NCBI GenBank assembly: GCA_003056245.1
Contig: MVDH01000001.1
Location: forward strand, 925,679-989,678
Source of the DNA: Cellvibrio sp. 79
GTDB taxonomy: Bacteria > Pseudomonadota > Gammaproteobacteria > Pseudomonadales > Cellvibrionaceae
DNA: 64,000 nucleotides
Reading direction: 5' to 3'
The translations under genes were made by a program, and so were the position numbers. The notes under the pieces were generated by a model. It was not told the DNA's origin and did not search any database. It saw only the letters and a program-made list of their open reading frames with translations. Of this stretch, positions 45,311 through 56,093 are shown in pieces (position 1 is the first letter of the stretch; each line of letters starts with the position of its first letter).

Positions 45311-46915
45311 TCAAACCTGATTCAACAGATATTGCACAAGTAGCGGAACCGGGCGGCCAGTTGCCCCTTTGGCACCGCCTGAACGCCAGGCCGTACCAGC
45401 GATATCCAGATGCGCCCAGGCGAATTTTTTGGCAAAACGCGAAAGGAAGCACGCCGCTGTCACGCTACCTGCCTCACGCCCGCCAATGTTGGCGATATCG
45501 GCAAAATTACTATCCAGTTGTTTCTGGTAATCATCCCATAATGGCAACTGCCAGGCGCGGTCAGCACTTTCTTCACCGGCTTTCAGCAGCGATGTGGCCA
45601 GCTCATCATTATTACTGAACAGCCCGGTGGCATGATTTCCCAGGGCAATGACGCAAGCACCCGTCAAGGTGGCGATATCCACTACGGCTTTGGGTTTAAA
45701 GCGTTCTGTGTAGGTGAGGGCATCACATAACACCAAACGGCCTTCGGCGTCGGTATTCAGGATTTCAATCGTCAGGCCGGACATTGAAGTCACAATGTCG
45801 CCCGGTTTGGTCGCTGCACCACTCGGCATATTTTCGGTCGTGGCGATAACACCGACGACGTTAAGCGGTAGTTGTAAATCAATGAGGGTACGGAAGCTGC
45901 CCAATACGCTGGCGGCACCGCACATATCGTATTTCATTTCATCCATCGCCGGACCAGGTTTAAGGCTGATGCCACCGGTATCAAAGGTAATGCCTTTGCC
46001 CACCAGTGCAACAGGCGCGTCCTTTTTATTGCCGCCTTTGTATTCCAGCACGATAAGTTTTGCCGGTTGCTCACTGCCTGCCGCCACTGAAAGGAAAGAA
46101 CCCATACCCAGTTCTTTCATTTGTTTTTCTTCCAGCACATTAACGCTGAGTTTGGATTGGCCTTTCGCCAGCAGTTTGGCCTGTTCCGCCAGATAAGTTG
46201 GGGTACATATATTGCCGGGTAAATCGCCAAGGTTGCGTGCGAGGTTAATCCCTTTGGCAATTGCCTGGCCTAAAATCAGGCCTTGGGTCGCCTTGGCAAC
46301 TTGATCCTTACTGGTGCCCATCACCACTTTTTTCAGTTGAAAACTGACTTCGACCGGTTTGCTTTTTAGTGAGTCTGCACGATATTCCAATTGCCCCAGC
46401 AGCTCGGCGACCTGACGCGTCTGCCAGTCGATACTTTGGTCAGCCACGCTAACTTCACCCAGTGCCAACGCAATATCATTGCTCGGGGTTGGTTTTAAGA
46501 CTTCGCTGATTTTTTGCACCGCACGACGGAAATTTTCTACGCTGACATTGCCATCTTTAAGGCTGCCAAATCCCAGCACCAACAAACGCTCCGCCGCGAT
46601 TCCTTGTGGATTCAATGACAATACGGCTTGTCCTGCTTTTCCTTGAAACCCTTCGCGTTTTAACAGCGCCGTCAGTTGATGTGCATCTGCCGCATCAATA
46701 CTGCTCGCGCTGGGCGATAATTTAAGCCCTTCGTAGACTGCAACAACCAATGCATTCGTTATATGTTTTACAGGATCGATGACTTTTGCAGAAAACTGGA
46801 TGCTGGCAGGTTTTGTTGACGTAGTGTTTTTAGGCGAAGTTGATTTTTTGCTGGCGGTTTTTGCGTCAGGAATTTTCCTGGCGGCTTTTTTAGTTGATGT
46901 GGAAGCTGAAGTCAT
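45311..46915 (-). CDS. pepA: Leucyl aminopeptidase PepA (M17)
   Basis: A 534-residue dimetal aminopeptidase, also a DNA-binding factor in E. coli. The catalytic core shows LVGKGITFDTGGISLKPGPAMDEMKYDMCGAASVLG and NTDAEGRLVLCDALTY, which supply metal ligands and the active-site Lys and Arg. It is longer than E. coli PepA (503) because of a Lys/Ser/Thr-rich N-terminal extension of about 35 residues. The start at 46915 follows CAGGGACT. It is divergent from lptF, the usual arrangement. Confidence 0.95.
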   Translation of the reverse strand: MTSASTSTKKAARKIPDAKTASKKSTSPKNTTSTKPASIQFSAKVIDPVKHITNALVVAVYEGLKLSPSASSIDAADAHQLTALLKREGFQGKAGQAVLSLNPQGIAAERLLVLGFGSLKDGNVSVENFRRAVQKISEVLKPTPSNDIALALGEVSVADQSIDWQTRQVAELLGQLEYRADSLKSKPVEVSFQLKKVVMGTSKDQVAKATQGLILGQAIAKGINLARNLGDLPGNICTPTYLAEQAKLLAKGQSKLSVNVLEEKQMKELGMGSFLSVAAGSEQPAKLIVLEYKGGNKKDAPVALVGKGITFDTGGISLKPGPAMDEMKYDMCGAASVLGSFRTLIDLQLPLNVVGVIATTENMPSGAATKPGDIVTSMSGLTIEILNTDAEGRLVLCDALTYTERFKPKAVVDIATLTGACVIALGNHATGLFSNNDELATSLLKAGEESADRAWQLPLWDDYQKQLDSNFADIANIGGREAGSVTAACFLSRFAKKFAWAHLDIAGTAWRSGGAKGATGRPVPLLVQYLLNQV

Positions 46916-47194
46916 AAAGAGTCCCTGGTTTAGGCAAAGGATAATTCGCTCAAGACAAATCGGGCGTTGTGCGTGATAATGCCACAATTTCTAGCGACTA
47001 TGGCGGCGAAATTCCGTTAAAAAACGGAACCCTGTCGCTGAATACAAGTCATTAAAGCCATTGTAGTTGATGATTCTGTTGATATTGTGCCTTGCGCTCA
47101 AAACTCGCTCACACCTTGCGCAAGTTTTGAACAGCCTTTATCGCTGGATTTATTTTAAATATCAATTTATGTATCAACACGCAGGAATATCACG
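46916..47194. promoter_or_regulatory. Divergent pepA/lptF promoter region
   Basis: No gene is seen in 279 bp. It contains an inverted repeat TCAAAACT (47098-47105) and AGTTTTGA (47123-47130), and the direct repeat CTTGCGC at 47091 and 47115, interleaved so that each arm carries one copy. I cannot place promoters with confidence. Confidence 0.4.
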
Positions 47195-48295
47195 TTGATT
47201 ATTTTTCGTTATCTTTCACGGGATTTATTGCTCACCAGTTTGGCGGTGAGCACAATTCTGCTGATTATTTTCCTTACCGGTAATTTCAGCCGTTTTCTTA
47301 ATGACGCTGCAGAAGGAAAGTTGGCAGTTGATGTATTGTCTAAAGTCATTGCCTACCGCATACCTTATCTTTTGGAATTAATTCTTCCATTGGGATTTTA
47401 TCTGGCAATTTTATTGGCCTATGGGCGAATGTATATTGAAAGTGAAATGGTCGTACTGTCAGCCTGCGGTATGAGTCATTGGCAATTGTTGCGCATCACT
47501 CTGGTTCCCGCCGCAATAGTTGCTGCCACCGTTGCTGTGTTTAGTTTTTGGTTGAGTCCTGCGGGCGCGCTTATGACTGAGAAAACATTGGCAGAGCAAC
47601 GTAATCGCAGTGAATTTGAAAGTTTGCAAGAGGGGCGCTTCCAGGCGATAGGCCAGGGTAAAGTGATGACCTATGTGGAAAATGTCAGCGATGATAACCA
47701 ACGTCTTGAACAGGTTTTTGTTGCGCAGCGCGATTCGGATACCACGTCTTCTGTTGTGGTTGCCAAAACCGGTGAACAAGCATTTATCGGGGATTACGGT
47801 CAACGTTATCTGGTGTTGCACCAGGGCTATCGTTATGAGGGACGTCCAGGTACCCGCGAGTTTAAAGTCACCCAATTTAATGAGTGGGGGCGATACCTTC
47901 CTCCCACTACCAGCGTGGCGGAATTTGAGCGTGAAGCAGATGCAAAAACCACTGCGCAACTATTGGGTGCAACAGACCCGGATAGCCAGGCTACGTTGCA
48001 GTGGCGCATTTCCATGCCGTTGATGGTTTTTATCGCTACATTGATGGCGGTGCCGCTTAGCAAAACCAATCCGCGGCAAGGGCGTTACTTAAAAATGCTG
48101 CCAGCAATTTTGATTTATGTGTTTTATCTCGCGTTTTTAATTAATGCGCGCGGAGCTGTTGCAGAAGGGGACCTGTCTCCCGGCTTGGGATTGTGGGTAG
48201 TACATATACCGTTTTTAATAATTTCGTTATTGATGCTGAATTGGCAAGCCTTGATGCAAGTGCGCAATAAGCCTGCGACGCTCGTACACAGTTAA
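47195..48295 (+). CDS. lptF: LptF, LPS export permease subunit
   Basis: A 366-residue inner-membrane protein of the YjgP/YjgQ family: about six helices with a periplasmic jellyroll domain between helices 3 and 4. MIIFRYLSRDLLLTSLAVSTILLIIFLTGNFSRFL is a typical LptF start, from TTG after CAGGAA. With LptG and LptB it extracts lipopolysaccharide from the inner membrane and passes it to LptC. lptG follows after 28 bp. Confidence 0.95.
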   Translation: MIIFRYLSRDLLLTSLAVSTILLIIFLTGNFSRFLNDAAEGKLAVDVLSKVIAYRIPYLLELILPLGFYLAILLAYGRMYIESEMVVLSACGMSHWQLLRITLVPAAIVAATVAVFSFWLSPAGALMTEKTLAEQRNRSEFESLQEGRFQAIGQGKVMTYVENVSDDNQRLEQVFVAQRDSDTTSSVVVAKTGEQAFIGDYGQRYLVLHQGYRYEGRPGTREFKVTQFNEWGRYLPPTTSVAEFEREADAKTTAQLLGATDPDSQATLQWRISMPLMVFIATLMAVPLSKTNPRQGRYLKMLPAILIYVFYLAFLINARGAVAEGDLSPGLGLWVVHIPFLIISLLMLNWQALMQVRNKPATLVHS

Positions 48296-48323
48296 TCTTG
48301 CATACAGTTTATAAAGGTGTTTT

Positions 48324-49382
48324 GTGAATAAAATAACCCGTTATGTATCGCGCACTGTCTTCACTGCCATTGCTCTGACATTATTGGTATTTCTTGCGCT
48401 GGATTTTATCTTTGGTTTGATCAGTCAGTTAGAAAGTGTGACCGAAAATTATACTGCGTTTGAAGCATTTAAATATATGCTTTTTACCATGCCGCGCCGA
48501 TTATATGACTATATCCCATACTCTTGTTTAATCGGGTGTCTTGCGGGGCTTGGGTTGCTAGCCAGTAGTAGTGAGTTGGTAATTATCCGTGCGGCTGGGG
48601 TATCCGTAAAACGTATTGCATGGATGACATTGCGCCCGGCGTTGGTATTTATTTTTGTTGCATTGATGATCGGTGAATTTGTTGCGCCTTACTCTGAACA
48701 GATGGCCGATAACCGTCGCCATTTTTTGCGCTACAACGGCGAGCAAAAAGCGCCGCAAAATATGTGGAATCGCGAAGGGAATGAGTTTATGTATGTAAAC
48801 GCGGTGCTGCCTAATGGTGTTGTGTACGGTTTAACCCGTTACCATTTTAATGATCAGCATCAGTTGGAATCCGCAAGTTTTACCCGGCAGGCCACCTATC
48901 AGGATAATTATTGGCAAGAAGAGGATGTTTCAATCACCTATCTTGGTGAAAGCGCTATTCGCACGGAGCTTATTCCTGAGCGTCGTTGGCAAACTAATTT
49001 AACGCCTAATTTATTTAATATTCTGGTGGTTGCGCCGGAAGATATTTCATTGCGCAATTTACACTATTACACCGACTATCTGGAAAAACAAAATTTAACG
49101 GCTGGCAATTATAGTTTGGCGTTTTGGCAAAAAATCTTGCAGCCTTTAGCCACTGCTTCGCTGGTGTTGGTAGCTATCTCGTTTATTTTTGGTCCTTTGC
49201 GCACTGTGACCATGGGGCAGAGGATTTTTACCGGCGTAGTCTTTGGAATCATATTTGTGTTGTTACAGCGATTGTTGGGGGCAACAAGCCTGGTATTTGG
49301 TTTTCCGCCCTTCATCGCGGTAATGATTCCGATCGGCCTATGTATGGGAATGGGAATTTATTTATTGAACAGGGCGCGCTAA
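48324..49382 (+). CDS. lptG: LptG, LPS export permease subunit
   Basis: A 352-residue partner of LptF with the same fold: helices near 15-35, 60-80 and 98-115, a periplasmic domain, and three C-terminal helices. IGCLAGLGLLASSSELVIIRAAGVSVKRIAW is the coupling-helix region that contacts the ATPase LptB. It starts GTG. Its stop codon lies in the loop of a GC-rich hairpin. Confidence 0.95.
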   Translation: MNKITRYVSRTVFTAIALTLLVFLALDFIFGLISQLESVTENYTAFEAFKYMLFTMPRRLYDYIPYSCLIGCLAGLGLLASSSELVIIRAAGVSVKRIAWMTLRPALVFIFVALMIGEFVAPYSEQMADNRRHFLRYNGEQKAPQNMWNREGNEFMYVNAVLPNGVVYGLTRYHFNDQHQLESASFTRQATYQDNYWQEEDVSITYLGESAIRTELIPERRWQTNLTPNLFNILVVAPEDISLRNLHYYTDYLEKQNLTAGNYSLAFWQKILQPLATASLVLVAISFIFGPLRTVTMGQRIFTGVVFGIIFVLLQRLLGATSLVFGFPPFIAVMIPIGLCMGMGIYLLNRAR

Positions 49383-49410
49383 GGCGCGCCTGACAATTAT
49401 TTTTTCTCTT
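49373..49410 (+). terminator. Probable terminator at the lptG stop codon
   Basis: GGCGCGC (49373-49379), loop TAAG and GCGCGCC (49384-49390), then a weak run TTATTTTTTCTCTTTT about 6 bases later. The loop includes the TAA stop. The T-run is a little distant from the stem. Confidence 0.55.
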
Positions 49411-49888
49411 TTGCTAACAATAAAATTCGCGTTTTACTTGTTTTATCGTGCAATGTTTGCCTGTCTTTATTGGCGTACATTAACCAATAACCAATTCCCA
49501 GCATCAACATCGATAAAGGTGCGCAGCAGCAACGAATTATGCATTGGGAATAGCTCGGTAGTTGCATGCTGTTAGCGTCATACATTTTAATCCGCCACGT
49601 TTTCATTCCTAATGTTTGCCCGGATTTTTTCCAGAAATAACAAAAAAAGAATCCGATCGTTAATATCCACCCGATAAAAACCACAATGCCAAACGCACCC
49701 CAGGTAACTCTTTCGCCAGTAACGGGAGCGCCCTTGATTGCGATATTAATACCAGTCGCAATTGCTCCATAAAGAATACTCACGGCCATCAATAGCAAGC
49801 TGTCATAAATCATAGCTGCAAAGCGACGCAATAAACTCGGTGCAGCGAATTCCTGCATGGCAGGTTCGGGGGGGGATGTTTTTTTCAT
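49397..49888 (-). CDS. RDD family membrane protein
   Basis: A 163-residue protein with the RDD pattern: APSLLRRFAAMIYDSLLLMAVSILYGAI at the start, a second helix (VVFIGWILTIGFFFCYFWKKSGQTLGMKTWRIK) and a third near the end (APLSMLMLGIGYWLMYANKDRQTLHDKTSKTR). The characteristic Arg and two acidic residues are partly kept. Function of the family is mostly unknown; transport has been proposed. RDD genes beside lptFG are common in pseudomonads. It follows the cyclase gene by 8 bp on the same strand. Confidence 0.85.
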   Translation of the reverse strand: MKKTSPPEPAMQEFAAPSLLRRFAAMIYDSLLLMAVSILYGAIATGINIAIKGAPVTGERVTWGAFGIVVFIGWILTIGFFFCYFWKKSGQTLGMKTWRIKMYDANSMQLPSYSQCIIRCCCAPLSMLMLGIGYWLMYANKDRQTLHDKTSKTRILLLAKEKK

Positions 49889-49896
49889 AAGGGAAG

Positions 49897-50793
49897 TTAA
49901 ACTTTAAAGCGAATGAGGTGACTTGAGCCGGAATCTATTTTTTGGCCCAAGGCAATTTGGCCTTTACCTTGTAATGGTAATTCTTCACGGCGTAAATAAA
50001 TCGGATGCTGCTCATCCAGATATACATAGGTGCCGTTGGTGGAATGATCGACCAATACATATTTGCCGCGACGAAATTCGATGTGGCAATGCTCACGCGA
50101 AGCCAGTTCATGTTCAACCAATAAATGCGCTTTACCTGGATCGCGACCGATGTTGTAGGGGGTTTGTTCGGGAAGTAGCATGATGTCACGCCCGCCGGAG
50201 TGCAGTGTTAACTGGAACTTGTCAACGAAACTGGCCACGTCGTGGATGGGCATCACCATAGTTGCGCGATTATCTTTATTTGAATGTTCCCAGTCCAGCC
50301 GATAAATAAGGGTGTAGTCTGTTTCGCCCTTGATGTTAATGCGGTCAAACATCTGGCAATCGTACTTCAGGATTCGGGCCAGAACATCCACTACCGATTG
50401 TGTAATTACAATTTGGTTGGCGCGTGCGATATGAGCAACGCAAGCCGCATCATTCACTCGATCCCCGAAAACATCATTATGTGTGACTAACACATCGCCA
50501 TAAGCAATGCCGATTCTAATACCCAGATCTTTTAATCGCGGTTCTTTAACGCATCGACGCTGAATGGCAATTGCCGCCTCACAGGCCTGATTACCATCGG
50601 TAAAGCGGGCCATAATCTCATCGCCAATCGTCTTTACGACTGTACCTTCGTTAACAATCGTAATCGCCGTCATAAACTGCACGGCCTCATCGATAATCGC
50701 CTTGGCCTGTTCATTTCCAACTTGTTTATAAAGCCCCGAGCTGCCGGAAACGTCAGCAAACATAATGGCTTGGCATTGGTTTTGTTGGTTCAT
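49897..50793 (-). CDS. Class III nucleotide cyclase domain fused to FHA, with altered active site
   Basis: A 298-residue cytoplasmic protein. Residues 1-165 form a class III adenylate/guanylate cyclase domain: metal ligands Asp14 and Asp58, substrate-specifying Lys54 and Asp107, and Asn114 are at the expected spacing, but the transition-state arginine four residues after the Asn is Cys118 (VNDAAC). Residues 195-298 form an FHA phosphothreonine-binding domain with GR (216-217), SREH (232-235) and NGT (253-255). FHA-cyclase proteins link Ser/Thr phosphorylation with cyclic nucleotides. Catalytic competence is doubtful. It is co-directional with the RDD gene. Confidence 0.88.
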   Translation of the reverse strand: MNQQNQCQAIMFADVSGSSGLYKQVGNEQAKAIIDEAVQFMTAITIVNEGTVVKTIGDEIMARFTDGNQACEAAIAIQRRCVKEPRLKDLGIRIGIAYGDVLVTHNDVFGDRVNDAACVAHIARANQIVITQSVVDVLARILKYDCQMFDRINIKGETDYTLIYRLDWEHSNKDNRATMVMPIHDVASFVDKFQLTLHSGGRDIMLLPEQTPYNIGRDPGKAHLLVEHELASREHCHIEFRRGKYVLVDHSTNGTYVYLDEQHPIYLRREELPLQGKGQIALGQKIDSGSSHLIRFKV

Positions 50794-51209
50794 GCGATAT
50801 GGCTTGAATGGGGTAGGGGATTAGAAATGCGCGCTTATGATACGGGAAAATCAGGGGTTCATGAACTCCTATTTCTTCCAGTGTGCTGCTCGATTAGTGT
50901 TTCCCGAGTATTTTTGAAGACAAATGGCGCTCTATGTTTGATCGTGTGCAGATGTATTGCGTCGCTAAAATAATAGCCCTATAACTACGTAATTTGTTTG
51001 CAATCCCTTTGTGATAAGCAAGGTGCTCTAAAATTTGGATCTTCAAAAACAAAAAATCCAATAGGTCGTCTGGTTTAATGAATTGTATTTACTCTCTCCA
51101 TCATTTTTGTATCTGTAATGATCCGGAACCTGTTGGCTAAAGGTGTTGGTTGCCCATTCTTGTTTTCAAATCACCTATATTTTTATCGATATATTTTTGC
51201 AGGCACTTT

Positions 51210-51227
51210 TGCGTTTGCGCAAACGCA
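51210..51227. repeat. Perfect 18-base palindrome
   Basis: TGCGTTTGCGCAAACGCA reads the same on both strands without a loop. It lies in non-coding DNA about 160 bp from the tRNA-Leu gene. It may be a protein-binding site; no neighbouring gene tells which. Confidence 0.6.
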
Positions 51228-51349
51228 CGGGGTTTTAATCACGCCTGGATATTGGGCGAATAGAATTGAAAATGTTGCTCGCGTAATAAACGAATGGTTA
51301 ATTCAATATTAGTGCGGTTTGGAGGGGGTGGGTTTACCCTTGGAGGGCG

Positions 51350-51384
51350 AAAATAAAAAGGGCTTACATTGCTGTAAGCCCTTT
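51350..51384 (-). terminator. Terminator of tRNA-Leu
   Basis: On the minus strand a 12-base perfect stem (AAAGGGCTTACA with TGTAAGCCCTTT, 51357-51384) with a 4-base loop is followed by TTTTATTTT, just after the tRNA 3' end. Confidence 0.88.
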
Positions 51385-51390
51385 CGGATT

Positions 51391-51476
51391 TGGTGCCAGT
51401 GGTCGGACTCGAACCGACACGCTTTAAGGGCGCCGGATTTTGAATCCGGTGCGTCTACCAATTCCGCCACACTGGC
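51391..51476 (-). tRNA. tRNA-Leu (anticodon CAA)
   Basis: On the minus strand an 86-base tRNA with encoded CCA: acceptor GCCAGTG pairs with CACTGGC, D-loop GGTAGAC, anticodon stem CCGGA/TCCGG with loop TTCAAAA (anticodon CAA, reads UUG), long variable arm as in class II tRNAs, and TTCGAGTC T-loop. It has its own promoter and terminator. Confidence 0.97.
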
Positions 51477-51487
51477 GAGTGGTGCGC

Positions 51488-51515
51488 ATTTTAATGATTT
51501 GGGCTTGGCTGTCAA
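51488..51515 (-). promoter_or_regulatory. Sigma-70 promoter of tRNA-Leu
   Basis: On the minus strand a perfect TTGACA (51515-51510), a 16-bp spacer and TAAAAT (51493-51488), 11 bases before the tRNA 5' end. GC-rich DNA follows the -10, resembling a stringent discriminator. Confidence 0.75.
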
Positions 51516-51626
51516 ACACTAATTTCGAAATTTCTTTAAATCTTTCAATAAGTAAGCAAGTTGCTCAAAAAGCGGTTCATGGCTTGGGTTATTTACCTCT
51601 TTATGTTTGGCTGGACATATCTAATA

Positions 51627-51651
51627 CGTACCGGATTCAAAATCCGGTGCC
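51627..51651 (+). repeat. Partial copy of the tRNA-Leu(CAA) anticodon arm, inverted orientation
   Basis: Twenty-three of 25 bases equal the anticodon arm of the tRNA-Leu 180 bp away, but on the plus strand. Perfect arms ACCGGATT (51630-51637) and AATCCGGT (51641-51648) enclose CAA. The rest of the tRNA is not recognisable, so it is not a functional tRNA gene. Confidence 0.65.
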
Positions 51652-51752
51652 TTCCATATGGTAGTTATCGCCATTCACAATTTTGAAACTCCCCGAATAT
51701 GAGTTAACCTGCCGGCCTTTTTACGTCAAAACCATCAAGTTGCCTATTTGTT

Positions 51753-54031
<2,279 letters not shown>

Positions 54032-54042
54032 ATCGTTGCTGA

Positions 54043-54070
54043 TTGTTGTAAGTGAATTAAAGGGTATAAT
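54043..54070 (+). promoter_or_regulatory. Probable promoter of secDF
   Basis: TTGTTG (54043-54048), a 16-bp spacer and a perfect TATAAT (54065-54070), between tgt and secD where yajC is normally found. It leaves a leader of about 120 bases with a small hairpin (CGCAAA/TTTGCG, near 54143-54159). Confidence 0.6.
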
Positions 54071-54197
54071 CCGGCGCCCTTGACCATACCGCAGCCAGGG
54101 TAACGGCTGTGTGCAAGTAGAAATAATGCAGAGATTTCCATTCGCAAATAACCTTTGCGGATATCAAAATCTGCGACTGACTAGTTGGGAATTATTT

Positions 54198-56081
54198 ATG
54201 CTAAACCGCTACCCGCTGTGGAAATACCTGATGTTGATCGCTGTTACAGTGATCGGCTTTATTTATTCCATTCCAAATATTTACATTCCCGACCCGGCAG
54301 TACAGGTTTCGGGCGACTCGACTGCCAAGGTGATCGATAAAGCGGTTCTGGACCGCATCGAGCAAACCCTGAAGGATGCCAAACTTGACTACTTTGGTGC
54401 GGAGTCAAACGGTGAATCTGCAATGGTCCGCCTGCATGGCCACGAACAACAAATGTTGGCTCGTACCGCCATTCAACGCGCATTGGGCGATGGCTATATT
54501 GTTGCGTTGAATAGCGCATCAACCACGCCGGGCTGGTTGCGTGCACTGGGTGCAGAGCCAATGAAATTAGGTCTGGATTTGGCGGGTGGTGTGCATTTCC
54601 TGTTGGAAGTAGACAGTGCTTCTGCAGTAGAGAAGCGCCAGATAATTAATGCGGACGATATGAAAGATAAATTGCGCAAAGCCAAATTGCGTTATTTATC
54701 TATCGTCGCGAACCGCGATAATCAAATCGTAGCGCGTTTCCGCAATGCGGAATCAGTTGATCAAGCGATCAGTGCATTGCGTGGCGATTACCCCGGTATG
54801 CAATTTGTTAAGCAAGATGCAGCGGCAGATGCTAGCGATTTTGGTTTCGTTGCTACGTTGAGCGATGCAGCAGTAAAAGAAATAGAAGATTACGCCCTTA
54901 ACCAAAACCTGGTGACGTTGCGTAACCGCGTTAACGAACTCGGTGTATCTGAACCAATTGTTCAGCGCCAGGGCCGCAGCCGTATTATTGTACAGTTGCC
55001 CGGTGTGCAAGATCCTGCCGAAGCAAAACGTGTTATCGGTAAAACCGCAAACCTCGAATTCCGTCTCGGCGCATCACCAGATACGCTGGTATCCAACAAA
55101 GAAGAATTTCCATTCAAAGATGAATTGATGCAAATGCAACGTGGTAATGCCGAGTTGGAAAAGCAACTCATCGTTACCGGTGACAGCGTTACCGATGCAA
55201 AAAGCAGTTTCGATCCTGAAACCAACCAGCCACAAGTAAATATCACCCTCGATAGCCTTGGCGGTGCAAAAATGAACCGCGTGACGCGCAACAATGTTGG
55301 TCGTCAAATGGGAATTTTGTTTATTGAATATAAAACTCGCACGCAAGTTGTGAAAAATGAAGCGGGTGAAGATATTGAAAAAGCGACTCAATATATCGAG
55401 CGCAAAGTTATCAGCCTGGCAACCATCCAAAGCGCATTAGGAATTCAATTCCGCATCACCGGTCTGGATCAACCGGGTGAAGCCGCGGAATTGGCGTTGC
55501 TATTGCGCGCCGGTGCGCTTGCTGCACCAATGCACTTTGTGGAAGAACGCACCATTGGTCCATCGCTCGGTGCGGATAACATCAAAAAAGGTGTGAACTC
55601 TTCCATCTGGGCTCTAGTGATGGTGTTTGTGTTCATGGTTATTTTCTACCGCGTGTTTGGTATTTTCGCCAACATCGCGCTGGCGATTAACGTGCTTCTG
55701 TTGATGACGGTGTTATCAATGTTTGGTGCAACGCTGACCTTACCTGGTATTGCCGGTATCGTATTAACAATGGGGGTCGCGGTGGATGCGAACGTACTTA
55801 TCTACTCGCGTATTCGCGAAGAGCTCCGCAATGGGGCATCGCCACAGCAAGCAATTTATACCGGTTATGAACGCGCATTTATTACCATTCTCGATGCGAA
55901 CCTGACGACGATGATTGTGGCAATTATTTTGTTTGCAGTAGGTACCGGCCCAATTAAAGGTTTTGCCATTACGCTGTGGATTGGTCTGGCGACCTCCATG
56001 TTTACATCCATCATGGTTAGTCGTGCGCTGGCGAATCTGGTGTACGGCCGTCGCAAAAACCTGCAAAAAATTTCGCTGTAA
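54198..56081 (+). CDS. secD: SecD, protein-translocase accessory subunit
   Basis: A 627-residue RND-fold membrane protein that with SecF uses the proton motive force to complete protein export. It starts MLNRYPLWKYLMLIAVTVIGFIYSIPNIY (helix 1), has a large periplasmic domain with LGLDLAGGVHFLLEVD, and five C-terminal helices including GVAVDANVLIYSRIREEL. The ATG at 54198 is selected because it opens the first helix. yajC, normally just before it, is absent. Confidence 0.95.
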   Translation: MLNRYPLWKYLMLIAVTVIGFIYSIPNIYIPDPAVQVSGDSTAKVIDKAVLDRIEQTLKDAKLDYFGAESNGESAMVRLHGHEQQMLARTAIQRALGDGYIVALNSASTTPGWLRALGAEPMKLGLDLAGGVHFLLEVDSASAVEKRQIINADDMKDKLRKAKLRYLSIVANRDNQIVARFRNAESVDQAISALRGDYPGMQFVKQDAAADASDFGFVATLSDAAVKEIEDYALNQNLVTLRNRVNELGVSEPIVQRQGRSRIIVQLPGVQDPAEAKRVIGKTANLEFRLGASPDTLVSNKEEFPFKDELMQMQRGNAELEKQLIVTGDSVTDAKSSFDPETNQPQVNITLDSLGGAKMNRVTRNNVGRQMGILFIEYKTRTQVVKNEAGEDIEKATQYIERKVISLATIQSALGIQFRITGLDQPGEAAELALLLRAGALAAPMHFVEERTIGPSLGADNIKKGVNSSIWALVMVFVFMVIFYRVFGIFANIALAINVLLLMTVLSMFGATLTLPGIAGIVLTMGVAVDANVLIYSRIREELRNGASPQQAIYTGYERAFITILDANLTTMIVAIILFAVGTGPIKGFAITLWIGLATSMFTSIMVSRALANLVYGRRKNLQKISL

Positions 56082-56093
56082 GAGAGCACTGCT

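Larger units (their letters stand above)
50794..51390. other. Intergenic region before tRNA-Leu (597 bp)
   Basis: No convincing gene is seen. It is A/T-rich, contains a perfect 18-base palindrome (51210-51227), and near the right end the tRNA terminator. A 64-codon frame at 51118-51312 lacks a ribosome-binding site and family resemblance and is not called. Confidence 0.55.

Noticed and set aside
51118-51312. Open frame of 64 codons before the tRNA
   Set aside because: No ribosome-binding site, no recognisable family and no coding-like neighbours; probably chance.
51319-51522. Open frame of 67 codons across the tRNA-Leu gene
   Set aside because: It reads through the tRNA in antisense; this is a well-known spurious protein pattern over leucine tRNA genes.
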